Source: DATMRF01 sp035566435 (GTDB lineage: Bacteria > Verrucomicrobiota > Verrucomicrobiia > Limisphaerales > UBA8199). Taken from it: a stretch of DNA of 64,000 nt. The notes below the pieces were generated by a model. It had not been told where the DNA came from, did no database searches, and was given only the letters and a program-made list of their open reading frames with translations. Of the stretch, positions 50,577 through 59,788 are shown one piece after another. A program made the position numbers and the translations under genes. Location: contig DATMRF010000105.1 in the NCBI GenBank assembly GCA_035566435.1, forward strand, positions 62,001 through 126,000. The letters are read 5' to 3'. Numbering within the stretch: position 1 is the stretch's first letter; every line of letters starts with the position of its first letter.

Positions 50577-52409
50577 ATGACCGAAAAGACCGCGCTCGAA
50601 CCGCACAGCAGCTCGGCGCTGCCCAATTCCGACCGGGTGTACGTCCCGGGCAAAATCCACGCCAACCTCCGCGTGCCGCTTCGGGAAATCCGCCTGAACC
50701 CGACCCACACCTCCAACGGCAACGGCGAGCCAAACGAACCGGTGCGGGTCTATGATTGCTCGGGCCCCTGGGGAGACCTTGCGTTTGAGGGTGCGGTCGA
50801 GCAGGGCCTGCCCCTGCTGCGGCGGCCCTGGATTCTGGCTCGCGGCGACGTCGAGGAGGTCACGCCCTCTTATAAACCGATTCCGGGCCGTAGCGACGCA
50901 TCGCTTCCGGCGGGGCTCAAGCGCATGGCTCTTCGCGCGAAACCGGGCAAAATCGTCACCCAGCTCCATTACGCCCGTCTGGGGGTCATCACGCCCGAGA
51001 TGGAATTCATCGCGATCCGTGAAAACCTTGGTCGCGAACGCTCCGCACTGCGGACTTCGGCGGGCCAGTCCTTTGGCGCGCAAATTCCGGATCATATCAC
51101 CCCGGAATTCGTCCGCGACGAAGTCGCCCGTGGCCGCGCGATCATTCCTGCCAATATCAACCACCCCGAGAGCGAGCCGATGATCATCGGTCGCAATTTT
51201 CTGGTGAAGATTAACGCCAACATTGGCAACTCCGCCGTCGCCTCGACCATCGAAGAGGAAGTTGAGAAGATGCGCTGGGCCGCCAAATGGGGCGCGGACA
51301 CGGTAATGGACCTTTCCACCGGCAAGAACATCCACGAGACCCGCGAATGGATTGTGCGGAATTCGCCCGTGCCGATTGGCACCGTGCCGATCTACCAGGC
51401 ACTCGAGAAAACCGGCGGCAAAGCCGAGGACCTGACGTGGGAGACTTATCGCGATACCCTGATCGAGCAATGCGAGCAGGGAGTGGATTACTTCACCGTC
51501 CATGCCGGCGTGCTGCTGCGCTATGTCCCGCTGACTGCCCGCCGGGTTACCGGCATCGTGTCGCGTGGCGGCTCCATCATGGCCAAGTGGTGCCTGGCTC
51601 ATCACCGGGAGAGTTTTCTCTATACCCACTTTCGGGAGATCTGCGAAATCATGGCGGCCTACGACGTTAGTTTTAGCCTGGGCGACGGATTGCGCCCCGG
51701 TTCCATCGCGGATGCCAACGACGAGGCGCAATTTGCCGAACTGCGGACGCAGGGCGAGTTGACGAAGATCGCCTGGGAGATGGGCTGCCAGGTCATGAAT
51801 GAAGGCCCCGGGCACATTCCCATGCACCTCATCAAAGAGAACATGGACAAGCAGCTTGCGTGGTGCGACGAGGCGCCCTTTTATACCCTGGGTCCGCTGA
51901 CGACCGATATCGCCCCCGGCTACGACCATATCACCAGCGCGATTGGCGCCGCCATGATCGGTTGGTACGGCTGCGCAATGCTCTGCTACGTGACACCCAA
52001 GGAACACCTCGGCCTGCCGACCAAGAAAGATGTGAAGGACGGTGTGATCGCCTACAAGATTGCCGCCCACGCCGCCGATCTGGCTAAAGGGCATCCCTCC
52101 GCCCAGCACCGCGACGACGCGCTGAGCAAGGCGCGCTTTGAGTTCCGCTGGGAAGATCAGTTTAACCTCAGCCTCGATCCTGTCACCGCTCGCGACTTTC
52201 ACGACGAAACCTTGCCGCAGGAAGGCGCCAAGCTCGCGCATTTCTGCAGCATGTGCGGCCCCCATTTCTGCTCGATGAAGATCACCGAAGACGTTCGCAA
52301 ATATGCCGCCGAGCAGGGGCTGGCTGAAACCGACGCTGTGAAGAAGGGCCTGGAAGAGAAGTCTCGCGAATTCGTTGAGAAAGGCGCGGAGGTTTACGCA
52401 AAAGCGTAA
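50577..52409 (+). CDS. thiC: Phosphomethylpyrimidine synthase ThiC
   Basis: A 610-residue protein of the usual length. Key blocks are FIAIRENLGRERS, SEPMIIGRNFLVKINANIGN, KWGADTVMDLSTGKNIHETR, NEGPGHIPMHLI, and the C-terminal radical-SAM cluster CSMCGPHFC at about residue 554 (the C-x2-C-x4-C motif of ThiC). The enzyme converts 5-aminoimidazole ribotide to 4-amino-5-hydroxymethyl-2-methylpyrimidine phosphate in thiamine synthesis, in the cytoplasm, with a [4Fe-4S] cluster. It is preceded by the TPP riboswitch. No other thi gene is in the window. Confidence 0.98.
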   Translation: MTEKTALEPHSSSALPNSDRVYVPGKIHANLRVPLREIRLNPTHTSNGNGEPNEPVRVYDCSGPWGDLAFEGAVEQGLPLLRRPWILARGDVEEVTPSYKPIPGRSDASLPAGLKRMALRAKPGKIVTQLHYARLGVITPEMEFIAIRENLGRERSALRTSAGQSFGAQIPDHITPEFVRDEVARGRAIIPANINHPESEPMIIGRNFLVKINANIGNSAVASTIEEEVEKMRWAAKWGADTVMDLSTGKNIHETREWIVRNSPVPIGTVPIYQALEKTGGKAEDLTWETYRDTLIEQCEQGVDYFTVHAGVLLRYVPLTARRVTGIVSRGGSIMAKWCLAHHRESFLYTHFREICEIMAAYDVSFSLGDGLRPGSIADANDEAQFAELRTQGELTKIAWEMGCQVMNEGPGHIPMHLIKENMDKQLAWCDEAPFYTLGPLTTDIAPGYDHITSAIGAAMIGWYGCAMLCYVTPKEHLGLPTKKDVKDGVIAYKIAAHAADLAKGHPSAQHRDDALSKARFEFRWEDQFNLSLDPVTARDFHDETLPQEGAKLAHFCSMCGPHFCSMKITEDVRKYAAEQGLAETDAVKKGLEEKSREFVEKGAEVYAKA

Positions 52410-52412
52410 TCC

Positions 52413-53033
52413 TTACCACTCGATGGTGCCCGTTTCCGCATTGGCCGCTTGGAGGAAGCTCCGGAGCGCCTCGAGCCGCGGCTCCGCCAGACGTCGCGCC
52501 GCATCGAGTCCAAGCTTCCCCGGCAATTCGTCGGCGTTCTTCCGCAGCACCGTGAGCGCGTCGGAAAATCGCACAAACCGTGTATCGCGACCCACTTTGC
52601 TGACCGTTCGCAGGATGCCCACCGCCCCCATTTGTTCCAGGATGTCCGCATCGCGCAGCACCACGGCTTCGAAACAGGTGGGTTGCGCTGACGGTTGGTG
52701 CGTTCGAATGACTTCCAGCACGGCGGGGATTTTCTCGGAGGGAAACCCGAACCGTTGCAGGAGTGCGGGCGTTTCCCTCATCGCATACGCGACGTTATCC
52801 CACCGAGCCAACTCGGCCGGGTCCTCGGGGCGATGCCCGATGAACACCCCCAGGTCGTGCATCCACGCCGCCGCATACAAGACGTCATCGTCATAGGCGT
52901 TGCCTTCCGCCAACCGTTTCGCGAGCGCGTAGAGTCGCGGTTGGTGACTGAACTTGTCCGCCGGCTTGGCGTGTTCGCGAATATACTCCGCGATGAGCTG
53001 CCGGTAGCCGGCTGATCCTGTTGAGGTCCCCAT
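52413..53033 (-). CDS. HD domain protein
   Basis: The start ATG 53033 (MGTSTGSAGYRQLIAEYIRE) is chosen over a longer frame to 53210 that only adds unlikely leader residues. The 206-residue protein has an HD phosphohydrolase core: HQPRLYALAKRLAEG, the signature H-D in AAAWMHDLGVFIGHR, then VIRTHQP, and the late Asp in VVLRDADILEQMG. These are metal-binding positions of the HD superfamily, which hydrolyses nucleotides or other phosphate esters. The substrate is not evident. It converges with thiC, the two stop codons being only a few bases apart. Confidence 0.85.
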   Translation of the reverse strand: MGTSTGSAGYRQLIAEYIREHAKPADKFSHQPRLYALAKRLAEGNAYDDDVLYAAAWMHDLGVFIGHRPEDPAELARWDNVAYAMRETPALLQRFGFPSEKIPAVLEVIRTHQPSAQPTCFEAVVLRDADILEQMGAVGILRTVSKVGRDTRFVRFSDALTVLRKNADELPGKLGLDAARRLAEPRLEALRSFLQAANAETGTIEW

Positions 53034-53234
53034 TTCAGGTGTTGATTTCGAGTTTCTGTCTTTTTCCCATCGTCTCGCGGTCGAGCATCTACAGGCAATC
53101 AAATTTCCTAGAAAGTCATAGTGGAGCGCGGTGGTGGCGTAACGCGCTTGCGCCGTGATCGAAACCACGAAACTCTCGAAAAAACTTCCGCTTCCGAGTG
53201 TTGCGCGCATTCAGCGGTTCCTTATGATTACACT

Positions 53235-53669
53235 ATGTCCACTTCGAGCTTTCTGTCCGGCAAAGCCTTCAAATCCTCCCTGCCTTTTGTAAGTCTCCCA
53301 CCGCCCGCTGACGCGCCGAGACTCAAACGCCTGGCGCTCGCGCAGGGAGAACTGGCACAATTCCATGATGGGGAGGAGGCTATCCACTATATCGCGTGTA
53401 TCGAGCTCCGGGCCGGGGGCGTTCGCGGCAACCATTATCACAAAATCAAAAAAGAATGGACGTATGTGATCGCCGGAAAGCTTCTGTTGATCCTCGAAGA
53501 TATTGCAACGCACGAGCGAGTGTCCTCTACGATGGAGCCGGGCGACCTGGCCTTTATCGCACCAGGCATCGCGCACGCTTTGCGGACAATCGAGCCGGGA
53601 GCCGCGGTTGAGTTTTCGCAGGCACAGTTTAATGCGGAGGACATCTACCCATTCCGGTTGGAGAAATGA
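53235..53669 (+). CDS. Cupin domain protein
   Basis: The start ATG 53235 (MSTSSFLSGKAFKSSLPFVS) is preferred to the longer frame to 53121. The 144-residue protein is a single cupin barrel: motif 1 GGVRGNHYHKIKKEWTYVIA with the two metal-binding histidines and a Glu, and motif 2 around LAFIAPGIAHALRTIEP. This is a small single-domain cupin; similar proteins act as sugar epimerases, isomerases or metal-dependent dioxygenases, and none can be chosen here. It is free-standing between a leftward HD gene and the RRM gene. Confidence 0.82.
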   Translation: MSTSSFLSGKAFKSSLPFVSLPPPADAPRLKRLALAQGELAQFHDGEEAIHYIACIELRAGGVRGNHYHKIKKEWTYVIAGKLLLILEDIATHERVSSTMEPGDLAFIAPGIAHALRTIEPGAAVEFSQAQFNAEDIYPFRLEK

Positions 53670-53940
53670 TGCCGTTAGCGATAACGCCACCAACATAAAC
53701 AAAACCCTCGACATGCGCCGAGTCGGGCGCGCCCTCCCTGGGGATATTACCCACCTGCTTTTTTGTTATTCGTTCTTGCTATTTGGCAAAAAAGGGGCAG
53801 TGTTCGCACGTCTGTCAGATAGCTTGTCGCTCCCACGGCATGGTAAATCTTCAGGTGAACTTGGTTCAGTGATGATTTGAAACCCGATAGGCGGGAACAG
53901 TCTGGTGAAAGCAAAGTGAGTCAAGGACAGTAAAGAATAG

Positions 53941-54279
53941 ATGAGTGCAAAATTGTTTGTAGGGAACCTCAGCTTCAACATCACAGAGAACGACCTGCAG
54001 GACGCCTTCGCGGCGCACGGCACGGTCGTTGAGGCGAACCTGATGATGGACCGCGCCACGGGCCGGCCCCGCGGGTTTGGATTCGTTACGATGAGCACGC
54101 CCGAAGAGGCGCAGAAGGCCATCGATGCCCTCCACGGCAAAGAACTGGGTGGGCGCGCCCTGACCGTCAATATCGCCAGGCCGCGCGAAGAGCGCCCCGC
54201 CGGCGGTGGCGGTGGCCGGCGCGAATACCGCGGCGGTGGCGGTGGTGGTGGCGGCGCTGGCCGGCGCGAGCGCTATTGA
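53941..54279 (+). CDS. Glycine-rich RRM RNA-binding protein
   Basis: A 112-residue protein. The RNA recognition motif covers residues 3-80: RNP2 is KLFVGNLSF and RNP1 is RPRGFGFVTM, with the aromatic residues that stack on RNA. The tail is glycine- and arginine-rich (RPAGGGGGRREYRGGGGG). This single-RRM, Gly-rich build is typical of the bacterial Rbp family, often cold-induced, and thought to act as RNA chaperones or RNA localisation factors. The gene has a 271-base leader before it and a strong terminator after it, so it is a monocistronic unit. Confidence 0.94.
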   Translation: MSAKLFVGNLSFNITENDLQDAFAAHGTVVEANLMMDRATGRPRGFGFVTMSTPEEAQKAIDALHGKELGGRALTVNIARPREERPAGGGGGRREYRGGGGGGGGAGRRERY

Positions 54280-54296
54280 TTTCTGAATTCTCTCAC

Positions 54297-54324
54297 GGCC
54301 CGGAGAAACTGCTCCGGGCCTTTT
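54297..54324 (+). terminator. Intrinsic terminator of the RRM gene
   Basis: GGCCCGGAG and CTCCGGGCC form a perfect 9-base stem around the loop AAACTG, followed by TTTT. It lies 18 bases after the RRM stop codon. Confidence 0.88.
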
Positions 54325-54385
54325 CGCCTTTAAGCGGAGTCCTGGGGATGGACTCCATGTCCGAACTAACCTCGTCTTGCCGGGC

Positions 54386-54413
54386 CGGGCGCGCTGGGAT
54401 AGCACGCCCTACC
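54386..54413. repeat. GGGCGCG palindrome, inverted copy 4
   Basis: CGGGCGCGCTGGGATAGCAC and the following CGCCCTACC read in the opposite direction as GGTAGGGCG-TGCTATCCCAGCG, a copy of the family at 38611, 40190 and 49126. It lies between the convergent RRM and aldehyde dehydrogenase genes. Confidence 0.6.
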
Positions 54414-54425
54414 TTAATCGCGCGC

Positions 54426-56024
54426 TTAAAGCCCTATGACTACTGCTTTCGTTTCCGTGTACTGCTCGAGCACGGCGTGGCCCATTTCCCGGCCCCAACC
54501 GGACTGTTTGTAGCCGCCGAACGGTAGCGCGGCATCGAACACGTTGTAGCAATTGATCCACACCGTCCCCGCTCTAAGGCCGGCGGCGATGCGATGGGCT
54601 TTGGCGATGTCTCGGGTCCAGACTCCCGCAGCCAGCCCGTATTGCGTTGCGTTCGCTTTGGGGAGGAGTTCCTCGACGCCGGTGAAAGGTTCGGCGACGA
54701 CGACCGGACCAAAGATTTCCTCCCGAACGATGCTCATCTTCGGGTTCACGTCGCGGGCGACCGTGGGACGCACAAAATAACCGCGGGTGCCGGCCCGCTC
54801 GCCCCCGGCGAGATAGCAAGCGCCATCCTGTTTCCCCTGATGCAGGTAGCGGGTGACGCGCGCCAACTGTTCCTCCGAGACCAGCGGACCCATCTCCGTG
54901 TCGGGCGCCATGCCCGGGCCGAGCTTAATCTTTTTGGCTCGCTCGGCTACCCCCTCGACCACTTCGTCAAAAATTTCGCGCTCGACCAGCAAGCGTGACC
55001 CGGCACAACAGCATTGGCCGTGGTTGAAGAAGATGGCATTGGCCGCGCCGGTGATGGTGTTCTCCAAATCGCCGGCGTCTTTGAAGACGATGTTCGGCGA
55101 TTTGCCCCCCAATTCGAGGCTCACCTTTTTCAGGTTCCCTGCGGCGGCTCGCACGATGAGTTTGCCGACTTCCGTCGAGCCGGTAAAAGCGACTTTGTCC
55201 ACGTCGTCATGCGCGGCCAAGGCAGCGCCGGCGGTCTCGCCGAACCCGGCGACGACGTTGACGACGCCGGCCGGGATTCCGGCCTCCAGTAACAACTCTC
55301 CCAGCCGCAGGGCTGACAAGGGCGTTTGTTCCGCCGGCTTAAGCACGACACAATTCCCCGCCGTGAGCGCCGGGCCAAGCTTCCAGGCCGCCATCAACAG
55401 AGGAAAGTTCCAAGGAATGATCTGCCCGACCACTCCCACTGGTTCGCGCAAGGTGAACACATGAAACTGCGAGCCTGGCGCGTACGGAACGCTGATGGGA
55501 ATGGTGTTCCCTTCGAGTTTGGTCGCCCAGCCCGCCATGTAATGGAAAAGGTCTGCCGCCAGGGGCACGTCCGCGACGCGTGCGACGGCTCGCGGCTTGC
55601 CGTTGTCCAGGGATTCCAGTTCCGCAAGCTCGTCGGCGTGCGCCAGGATGAGGTCGCCGACACGCCAAAGCAACTTGCCGCGCTCACCCGGCGTCAGGCG
55701 GCGCCAGGGACCGGATTCAAACGCCCGGCGCGCAGCAAGGACGGCTCGGTTGATATCTTCGCGCTCGCTATCGGGCGCCTCTGCGAGCAAGGAGGCATCG
55801 GCCGGATTCAGCACCTTGAAACTCTTGGCCGAGGCGGCGGGAACCCATTTGCCATCGATGAGGTTACGTTTGGGCTTCCCGAGCCACGCGGCCACGTCCC
55901 GCCGGATACTTTGTTCCGCGGGCGGAGCCGTGCCGTGGCCGTTGCCATTGCCGGAGGGCCGGATGTGCCGGTGATGTTTGAGCGGGTGAACTGAGGTCCG
56001 GTGGTGGGAAGTAGTCGTCTTCAT
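54426..56024 (-). CDS. Aldehyde dehydrogenase (NAD(P)-dependent)
   Basis: A 532-residue protein of the ALDH superfamily, closest in motifs to betaine aldehyde or phenylacetaldehyde dehydrogenases. The N-terminal 45 residues are His/Gly-rich and extra to the family. The fold starts at NLIDGKWVPAASAKSFKVLN. Conserved blocks are GQIIPWNFPLLMAAWKLGPA, FTGSTEVGKLI, LELGGKSPNIV with the general-base Glu near residue 303, and NHGQCCCAGSRLLV with the catalytic Cys near 336. It oxidises an aldehyde to the acid with NAD+ or NADP+ in the cytoplasm. The substrate is not evident and no partner gene adjoins it. Confidence 0.93.
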   Translation of the reverse strand: MKTTTSHHRTSVHPLKHHRHIRPSGNGNGHGTAPPAEQSIRRDVAAWLGKPKRNLIDGKWVPAASAKSFKVLNPADASLLAEAPDSEREDINRAVLAARRAFESGPWRRLTPGERGKLLWRVGDLILAHADELAELESLDNGKPRAVARVADVPLAADLFHYMAGWATKLEGNTIPISVPYAPGSQFHVFTLREPVGVVGQIIPWNFPLLMAAWKLGPALTAGNCVVLKPAEQTPLSALRLGELLLEAGIPAGVVNVVAGFGETAGAALAAHDDVDKVAFTGSTEVGKLIVRAAAGNLKKVSLELGGKSPNIVFKDAGDLENTITGAANAIFFNHGQCCCAGSRLLVEREIFDEVVEGVAERAKKIKLGPGMAPDTEMGPLVSEEQLARVTRYLHQGKQDGACYLAGGERAGTRGYFVRPTVARDVNPKMSIVREEIFGPVVVAEPFTGVEELLPKANATQYGLAAGVWTRDIAKAHRIAAGLRAGTVWINCYNVFDAALPFGGYKQSGWGREMGHAVLEQYTETKAVVIGL

Positions 56025-56234
56025 AAAGCAGTTTTTGGTTTGAAGTGTTGACTGCGAAACTTCACGTACCCTAAGCCCGGACTATAAAGAGCGCAACTGA
56101 ACGAAATTAGCGGACAGCTTGATCGTGCAGGGTCACTGCCAGCAGGCGCGGCGGAACGGGTGAACCGGTGAACCCAGGAAAGTCCATAGCGCTCGACTCC
56201 GCGGCCCGGTTCCTTAAACTCCACGATTTAAGCT

Positions 56235-58331
56235 ATGGACCATCTGCGATTTCCTGTGCGCCTCACGCTTCGGGCCCTGGTCGTGTTCCTCGCGCTGTTT
56301 GCGTCTGCGACGCGGGGCAGGGCCGACGAAGGCATGTGGCTCTACAACCACCCGCCCCGCGAGCTGATCCGTAAGAAGTACGGCTTCGAGTTGACGCAGC
56401 CCTGGCTCGAGCATTTGCAGAAGGCTTCAGTAAGATTCGGCACGGGCGGGTCGGCCGAGTTCGTTTCCGAGGATGGCCTGGTTCTGTCCAATCACCACGT
56501 CGGCGCTCGGACGGTTCAGCGGTTGAGCACCCCGGAGCACAATTATATCCGTGACGGGTTTTATGCCCGCATCCGACCTGAAGAAAGACCCTGCCCAGGG
56601 GTCGAGCTCACCGTCTTGATGAACATCGAAGACGTGACGGCGCGCGTGAATGCGGCCGTCCAGCCCGGTATGTCCGATGAAGTTGCGTTTCAAGCCCGCC
56701 GCGCGGTAATGGCGGCGATCGAAAAGGAATCCACGGACCAAACGGGACTGCGCAGCGCCGTAATCACCCTTTACCAGGGTGGGCAATATCACCTGTATCG
56801 GTCGAAGAAATACACGGACATCCGCCTTGTATTTGCCCCTGAGGAGCAAATCGCCTTTTACGGCGGCGACCCGGACAATTTCGAGTATCCACGCTTCGAC
56901 CTGGACATCTGCATCTTCCGGGCCTACGAGAACGGGAAGCCCGCCAAAATTCAACACTACCTGAAGTGGAGCAAGAACGGGCCCGCGGAGAACGAACTGG
57001 TCTTTGTCTCTGGCCACCCTGGCCGGACCGATCGGTTGCGGACGGTGGCCGAACTGGAATATCTGCGCGACGTTGAATACCCGCGCTCGCTCGAACGGCT
57101 CAAGCGCCTCGAAGTCCTTCTCACCTCCTGGAGCGCGCGTAGCGCGGAGAACGCGCGCCGCGCCCGCACCGATTTATTTAGCGCGCGGAATGGGCGCAAG
57201 GTACGCGACGGAGCGCTGGCCGGACTGCTCGACCCCAAACTCATGCGACGAAAAGAAAAGGCCGAACAACAAATCCGAGCCGCCGTAACCACGAGCCAAG
57301 ATCTGGCTCCGGTTGCAGGTGCCTGGGACCGAATCGCTCAGGCACAGAAGAGCATCGCCGCGCAGTCATTGGAATACGAGCTGGTGGAGCGCGGCAACGG
57401 GTTCAACAGTGTGTTGTTCGATTACGCGCGCGACCTGCTTCGCGCCCCGGACGAGCGTGCCCGGCCCGACAGCGAACGGCTCGAAGAATACCGCGATTCA
57501 GCTCGGACTTCCTTCGAGTACCGCCTCTTCGCCGAACAGCCGGTTTATGCAGATCTCGAGACTCTCAAGCTGACCGACTCGCTGACCTGGCTGGCGGAAA
57601 GACTCGGTTACAGAGCTCCGCTGGTGCAGAAGATTCTCGCCGGCAAATCCCCGCGCGAACGAGCCGTCGAGGCCGTTCGCAGGACGAAGCTCGCCTCCTC
57701 CGCAGTGCGGCGGCAACTCTATGGCACCGGCCCTGAAGCGTCGAAACGAGACGGTGATCCTATGATCGAGCTGGCTCGCGTGGTCGATTCTGACGCGCGC
57801 GCGATCCGCAAAGCCGTCGACGTTCAACGGGAGGCCATTCGCCAGGCCCATGCCCAAATCGGCAAAGCGCGTTACGCTCTGGCCGGCGACACGGAGTATC
57901 CCGATGCGACGGCCAGCCTACGCCTGGCCTTCGGCGTGGTGAAGGGTTACGAACAGGACGACCAGCAAATTCCGTTTGAGACAACATTTGCCGGGTTGTA
58001 TGAACGCGCCGCCGCACAGAATGACCGGCCCCCTTTTGATCTGCCGCCTCGCTGGCTGGCAAAGCGCAGGAAGCTGAACCTCGCCGCGCCGCTCAATTTC
58101 GTTTGCACCGCCGATATTATCGGCGGCAACTCCGGCAGCCCGGTCGTAAACCGCAACGGGGAGCTGGTCGGCCTCATCTTCGACGGGAACATTCAGTCCC
58201 TCACCGCCGATTTCCTTTATACCGACGAACGGTGCCGAGCGCTGGCAGTTCACTCGAGCGGCATCATCGAGGCGCTGCGGGAGGTTTATGACGCACGCTC
58301 GCTCGCGGATGAGTTGTTGGGGAAGAGGTAA
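56235..58331 (+). CDS. Secreted S46 family dipeptidyl peptidase
   Basis: A 698-residue protein with a signal peptide (LTLRALVVFLALFASATRGR then ADEGMW). S46 hallmarks are EGMWLYNHPPRELI near the mature N-terminus, the catalytic His in DGLVLSNHHVGARTV (about residue 89), the Asp region YGGDPDNFEYPRFDLDICIF, and the catalytic Ser in GGNSGSPVVNRNGELVGLIF near residue 632. Family S46 (DPP7/DPP11) removes dipeptides from the N-terminus of peptides in the periplasm. DPP7 and DPP11 differ by a residue near the Ser; I cannot decide which applies. It is monocistronic. Confidence 0.93.
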   Translation: MDHLRFPVRLTLRALVVFLALFASATRGRADEGMWLYNHPPRELIRKKYGFELTQPWLEHLQKASVRFGTGGSAEFVSEDGLVLSNHHVGARTVQRLSTPEHNYIRDGFYARIRPEERPCPGVELTVLMNIEDVTARVNAAVQPGMSDEVAFQARRAVMAAIEKESTDQTGLRSAVITLYQGGQYHLYRSKKYTDIRLVFAPEEQIAFYGGDPDNFEYPRFDLDICIFRAYENGKPAKIQHYLKWSKNGPAENELVFVSGHPGRTDRLRTVAELEYLRDVEYPRSLERLKRLEVLLTSWSARSAENARRARTDLFSARNGRKVRDGALAGLLDPKLMRRKEKAEQQIRAAVTTSQDLAPVAGAWDRIAQAQKSIAAQSLEYELVERGNGFNSVLFDYARDLLRAPDERARPDSERLEEYRDSARTSFEYRLFAEQPVYADLETLKLTDSLTWLAERLGYRAPLVQKILAGKSPRERAVEAVRRTKLASSAVRRQLYGTGPEASKRDGDPMIELARVVDSDARAIRKAVDVQREAIRQAHAQIGKARYALAGDTEYPDATASLRLAFGVVKGYEQDDQQIPFETTFAGLYERAAAQNDRPPFDLPPRWLAKRRKLNLAAPLNFVCTADIIGGNSGSPVVNRNGELVGLIFDGNIQSLTADFLYTDERCRALAVHSSGIIEALREVYDARSLADELLGKR

Positions 58332-58340
58332 GGCGTCCTA

Positions 58341-58512
58341 CGGCGCCGGTTCCTGAATAGGTGAGATAAGAGGTGCCATTGTGTTTCAGCATGAACGGCC
58401 CTTCAGTCACGCGGCCGCTGATCTTTTCCCAGGGTTCCGTCGGGCGGATGAGCACTTTCGGTTCGCCTTCCTTCGTTAGCGGCGTTGCGGTGAAAGTTGA
58501 CCCGGGCACCAA
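58341..58512 (-). pseudogene. Fragment of a GH43 glycoside hydrolase gene
   Basis: The minus strand encodes TPLTKEGEPKVLIRPTEPWE, then GRVTEGPFMLKHNGTSYLTY and SGTGA. This matches the central GH43 motif where a Glu-Gly-Pro follows the W-E block and Y-L-x-Y-S follows. Nothing of the rest of a GH43 gene is present: the frame runs into the convergent S46 gene on the left and the M20 gene on the right. It is about 55 codons, so a remnant of a deleted or rearranged gene is the best reading. Confidence 0.7.
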
Positions 58513-58531
58513 ACTTCTCCAATTTCACACG

Positions 58532-59788
58532 ATGCAGAACACTGGGTCGCTGAAGGGTTTTCTCAACGGTGAACTGCCCAAGGCCCTCGAGCTGTTGCGG
58601 CAGATGGTCAACATCAACAGCTTCACCGCCAACCGCGAAGGGGTGAACCGGCTCAGCCGGTTTACCGCCGAGTGTTTTGCGCCCCTGGGGTTCACTTCCG
58701 AGTTCGTACGCTCGACCAACCTGGCCTGGGGCGACCACCTCGTGCTCACCCGTCGCGGCCGTTCGCCTCGGAGCATCGCTATGATTTCCCACCTCGACAC
58801 GGTGTTCCCGCCGGAAGAGGAAGCGCGCAACGAATTCCAATGGCGACCCGAGGGGGATCTGATTTTTGGCCCGGGAACGACCGACATCAAAGGCGGCACG
58901 GTGATGATGTGGCTCGTCTTGTCAGGCTTGCGGGCGCAGGCTCCCAAAGTGTTCGAGGAGATGAACTGGAAATTAATTCTGAACTCGTCGGAAGAATGTT
59001 TTTCGCCTGACTTCGGCGAGGTGTGCCGCCGCCAGTTTGACAGCGGCACGCTGGCCGCCCTGATCTTCGAAGGCGAAGGGCGCGAGGGAAAGGAAGGTCA
59101 GATGGTTATCGCGCGCAAGGGGAGGGGCACGTGGCGGGTGACGGTCAGCGGGCGCGCCTCACATGCCGGCGGAAGGCACGATCATGGTGTCAATTCGATT
59201 GTCCAGTTGGGGTTGACCCTGCAGCGGGTGGCCGCGCTCACCGATTACTCGCGGGACCTCACGTTCAATGTTGGCACGGTCAACGGTGGCACGGTACTGA
59301 ATCGCGTGCCGCACGAGGCAGTCGCCGAAGGGGAATTTCGCGCCTTCACGGCGGAAGTTCACGCCCGGGCGAAGAAGCGGCTGCTGGCGTTGGCTGGTCC
59401 GGGTGAAATCAAAAGCCCCAGCGACGGGTATGCCTGTGACGTAAGAGTGGACATCCTGGACGAATGCCGGCCCTGGCCGCGCAATGCAGCGACCGACGGC
59501 CTGTACGAACTGTGGAAAGAGGCGGGCGATGAGCTGGGCACTCCCGTCGGCTGCGAAGCGCGCGGTGGGCTAAGCGATGGAAACCTCATTTGGGACGCTG
59601 TGCCAACCCTGGACGGCCTGGGGCCCTGGGGAGACAACGACCACTGTTCGGAACGAAGTACGGACGGGTCCAAGCTGCCGGAATTCGTCGAGGTCAGTTC
59701 CTTCGTGCCGAAGGCCGTTCTGAATACGCTAGCGATCCTGAAGCTCGTCAGCCAGGGGGTCGGGGCGGGGACGGCCACGTCCCCGTAG
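58532..59788 (+). CDS. M20 family metallopeptidase (carboxypeptidase G2-like)
   Basis: The start is ATG 58532 (MQNTGSLKGFLNGELPKALE); the longer frame to 58373 lies over the GH43 fragment. The 418-residue protein has the di-zinc peptidase motifs SHLDTVFPPEEE near residue 88, GPGTTDIKGGT near 117, and the Glu pair in LNSSEECFSPDFG near 153, with the M20 dimerisation domain in the middle (GRASHAGGRHDHGVNSIVQL). It should cut a C-terminal residue, perhaps glutamate, from a small peptide or conjugate. The last ten residues (GVGAGTATSP) and the stop codon are encoded by palindromic element copy D, so the native C-terminus was replaced. Confidence 0.9.
   Translation: MQNTGSLKGFLNGELPKALELLRQMVNINSFTANREGVNRLSRFTAECFAPLGFTSEFVRSTNLAWGDHLVLTRRGRSPRSIAMISHLDTVFPPEEEARNEFQWRPEGDLIFGPGTTDIKGGTVMMWLVLSGLRAQAPKVFEEMNWKLILNSSEECFSPDFGEVCRRQFDSGTLAALIFEGEGREGKEGQMVIARKGRGTWRVTVSGRASHAGGRHDHGVNSIVQLGLTLQRVAALTDYSRDLTFNVGTVNGGTVLNRVPHEAVAEGEFRAFTAEVHARAKKRLLALAGPGEIKSPSDGYACDVRVDILDECRPWPRNAATDGLYELWKEAGDELGTPVGCEARGGLSDGNLIWDAVPTLDGLGPWGDNDHCSERSTDGSKLPEFVEVSSFVPKAVLNTLAILKLVSQGVGAGTATSP

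Noticed and set aside
50535..52265. A 576-residue minus-strand open frame under thiC
   Set aside because: Antisense shadow of thiC, which is complete and preceded by its riboswitch.
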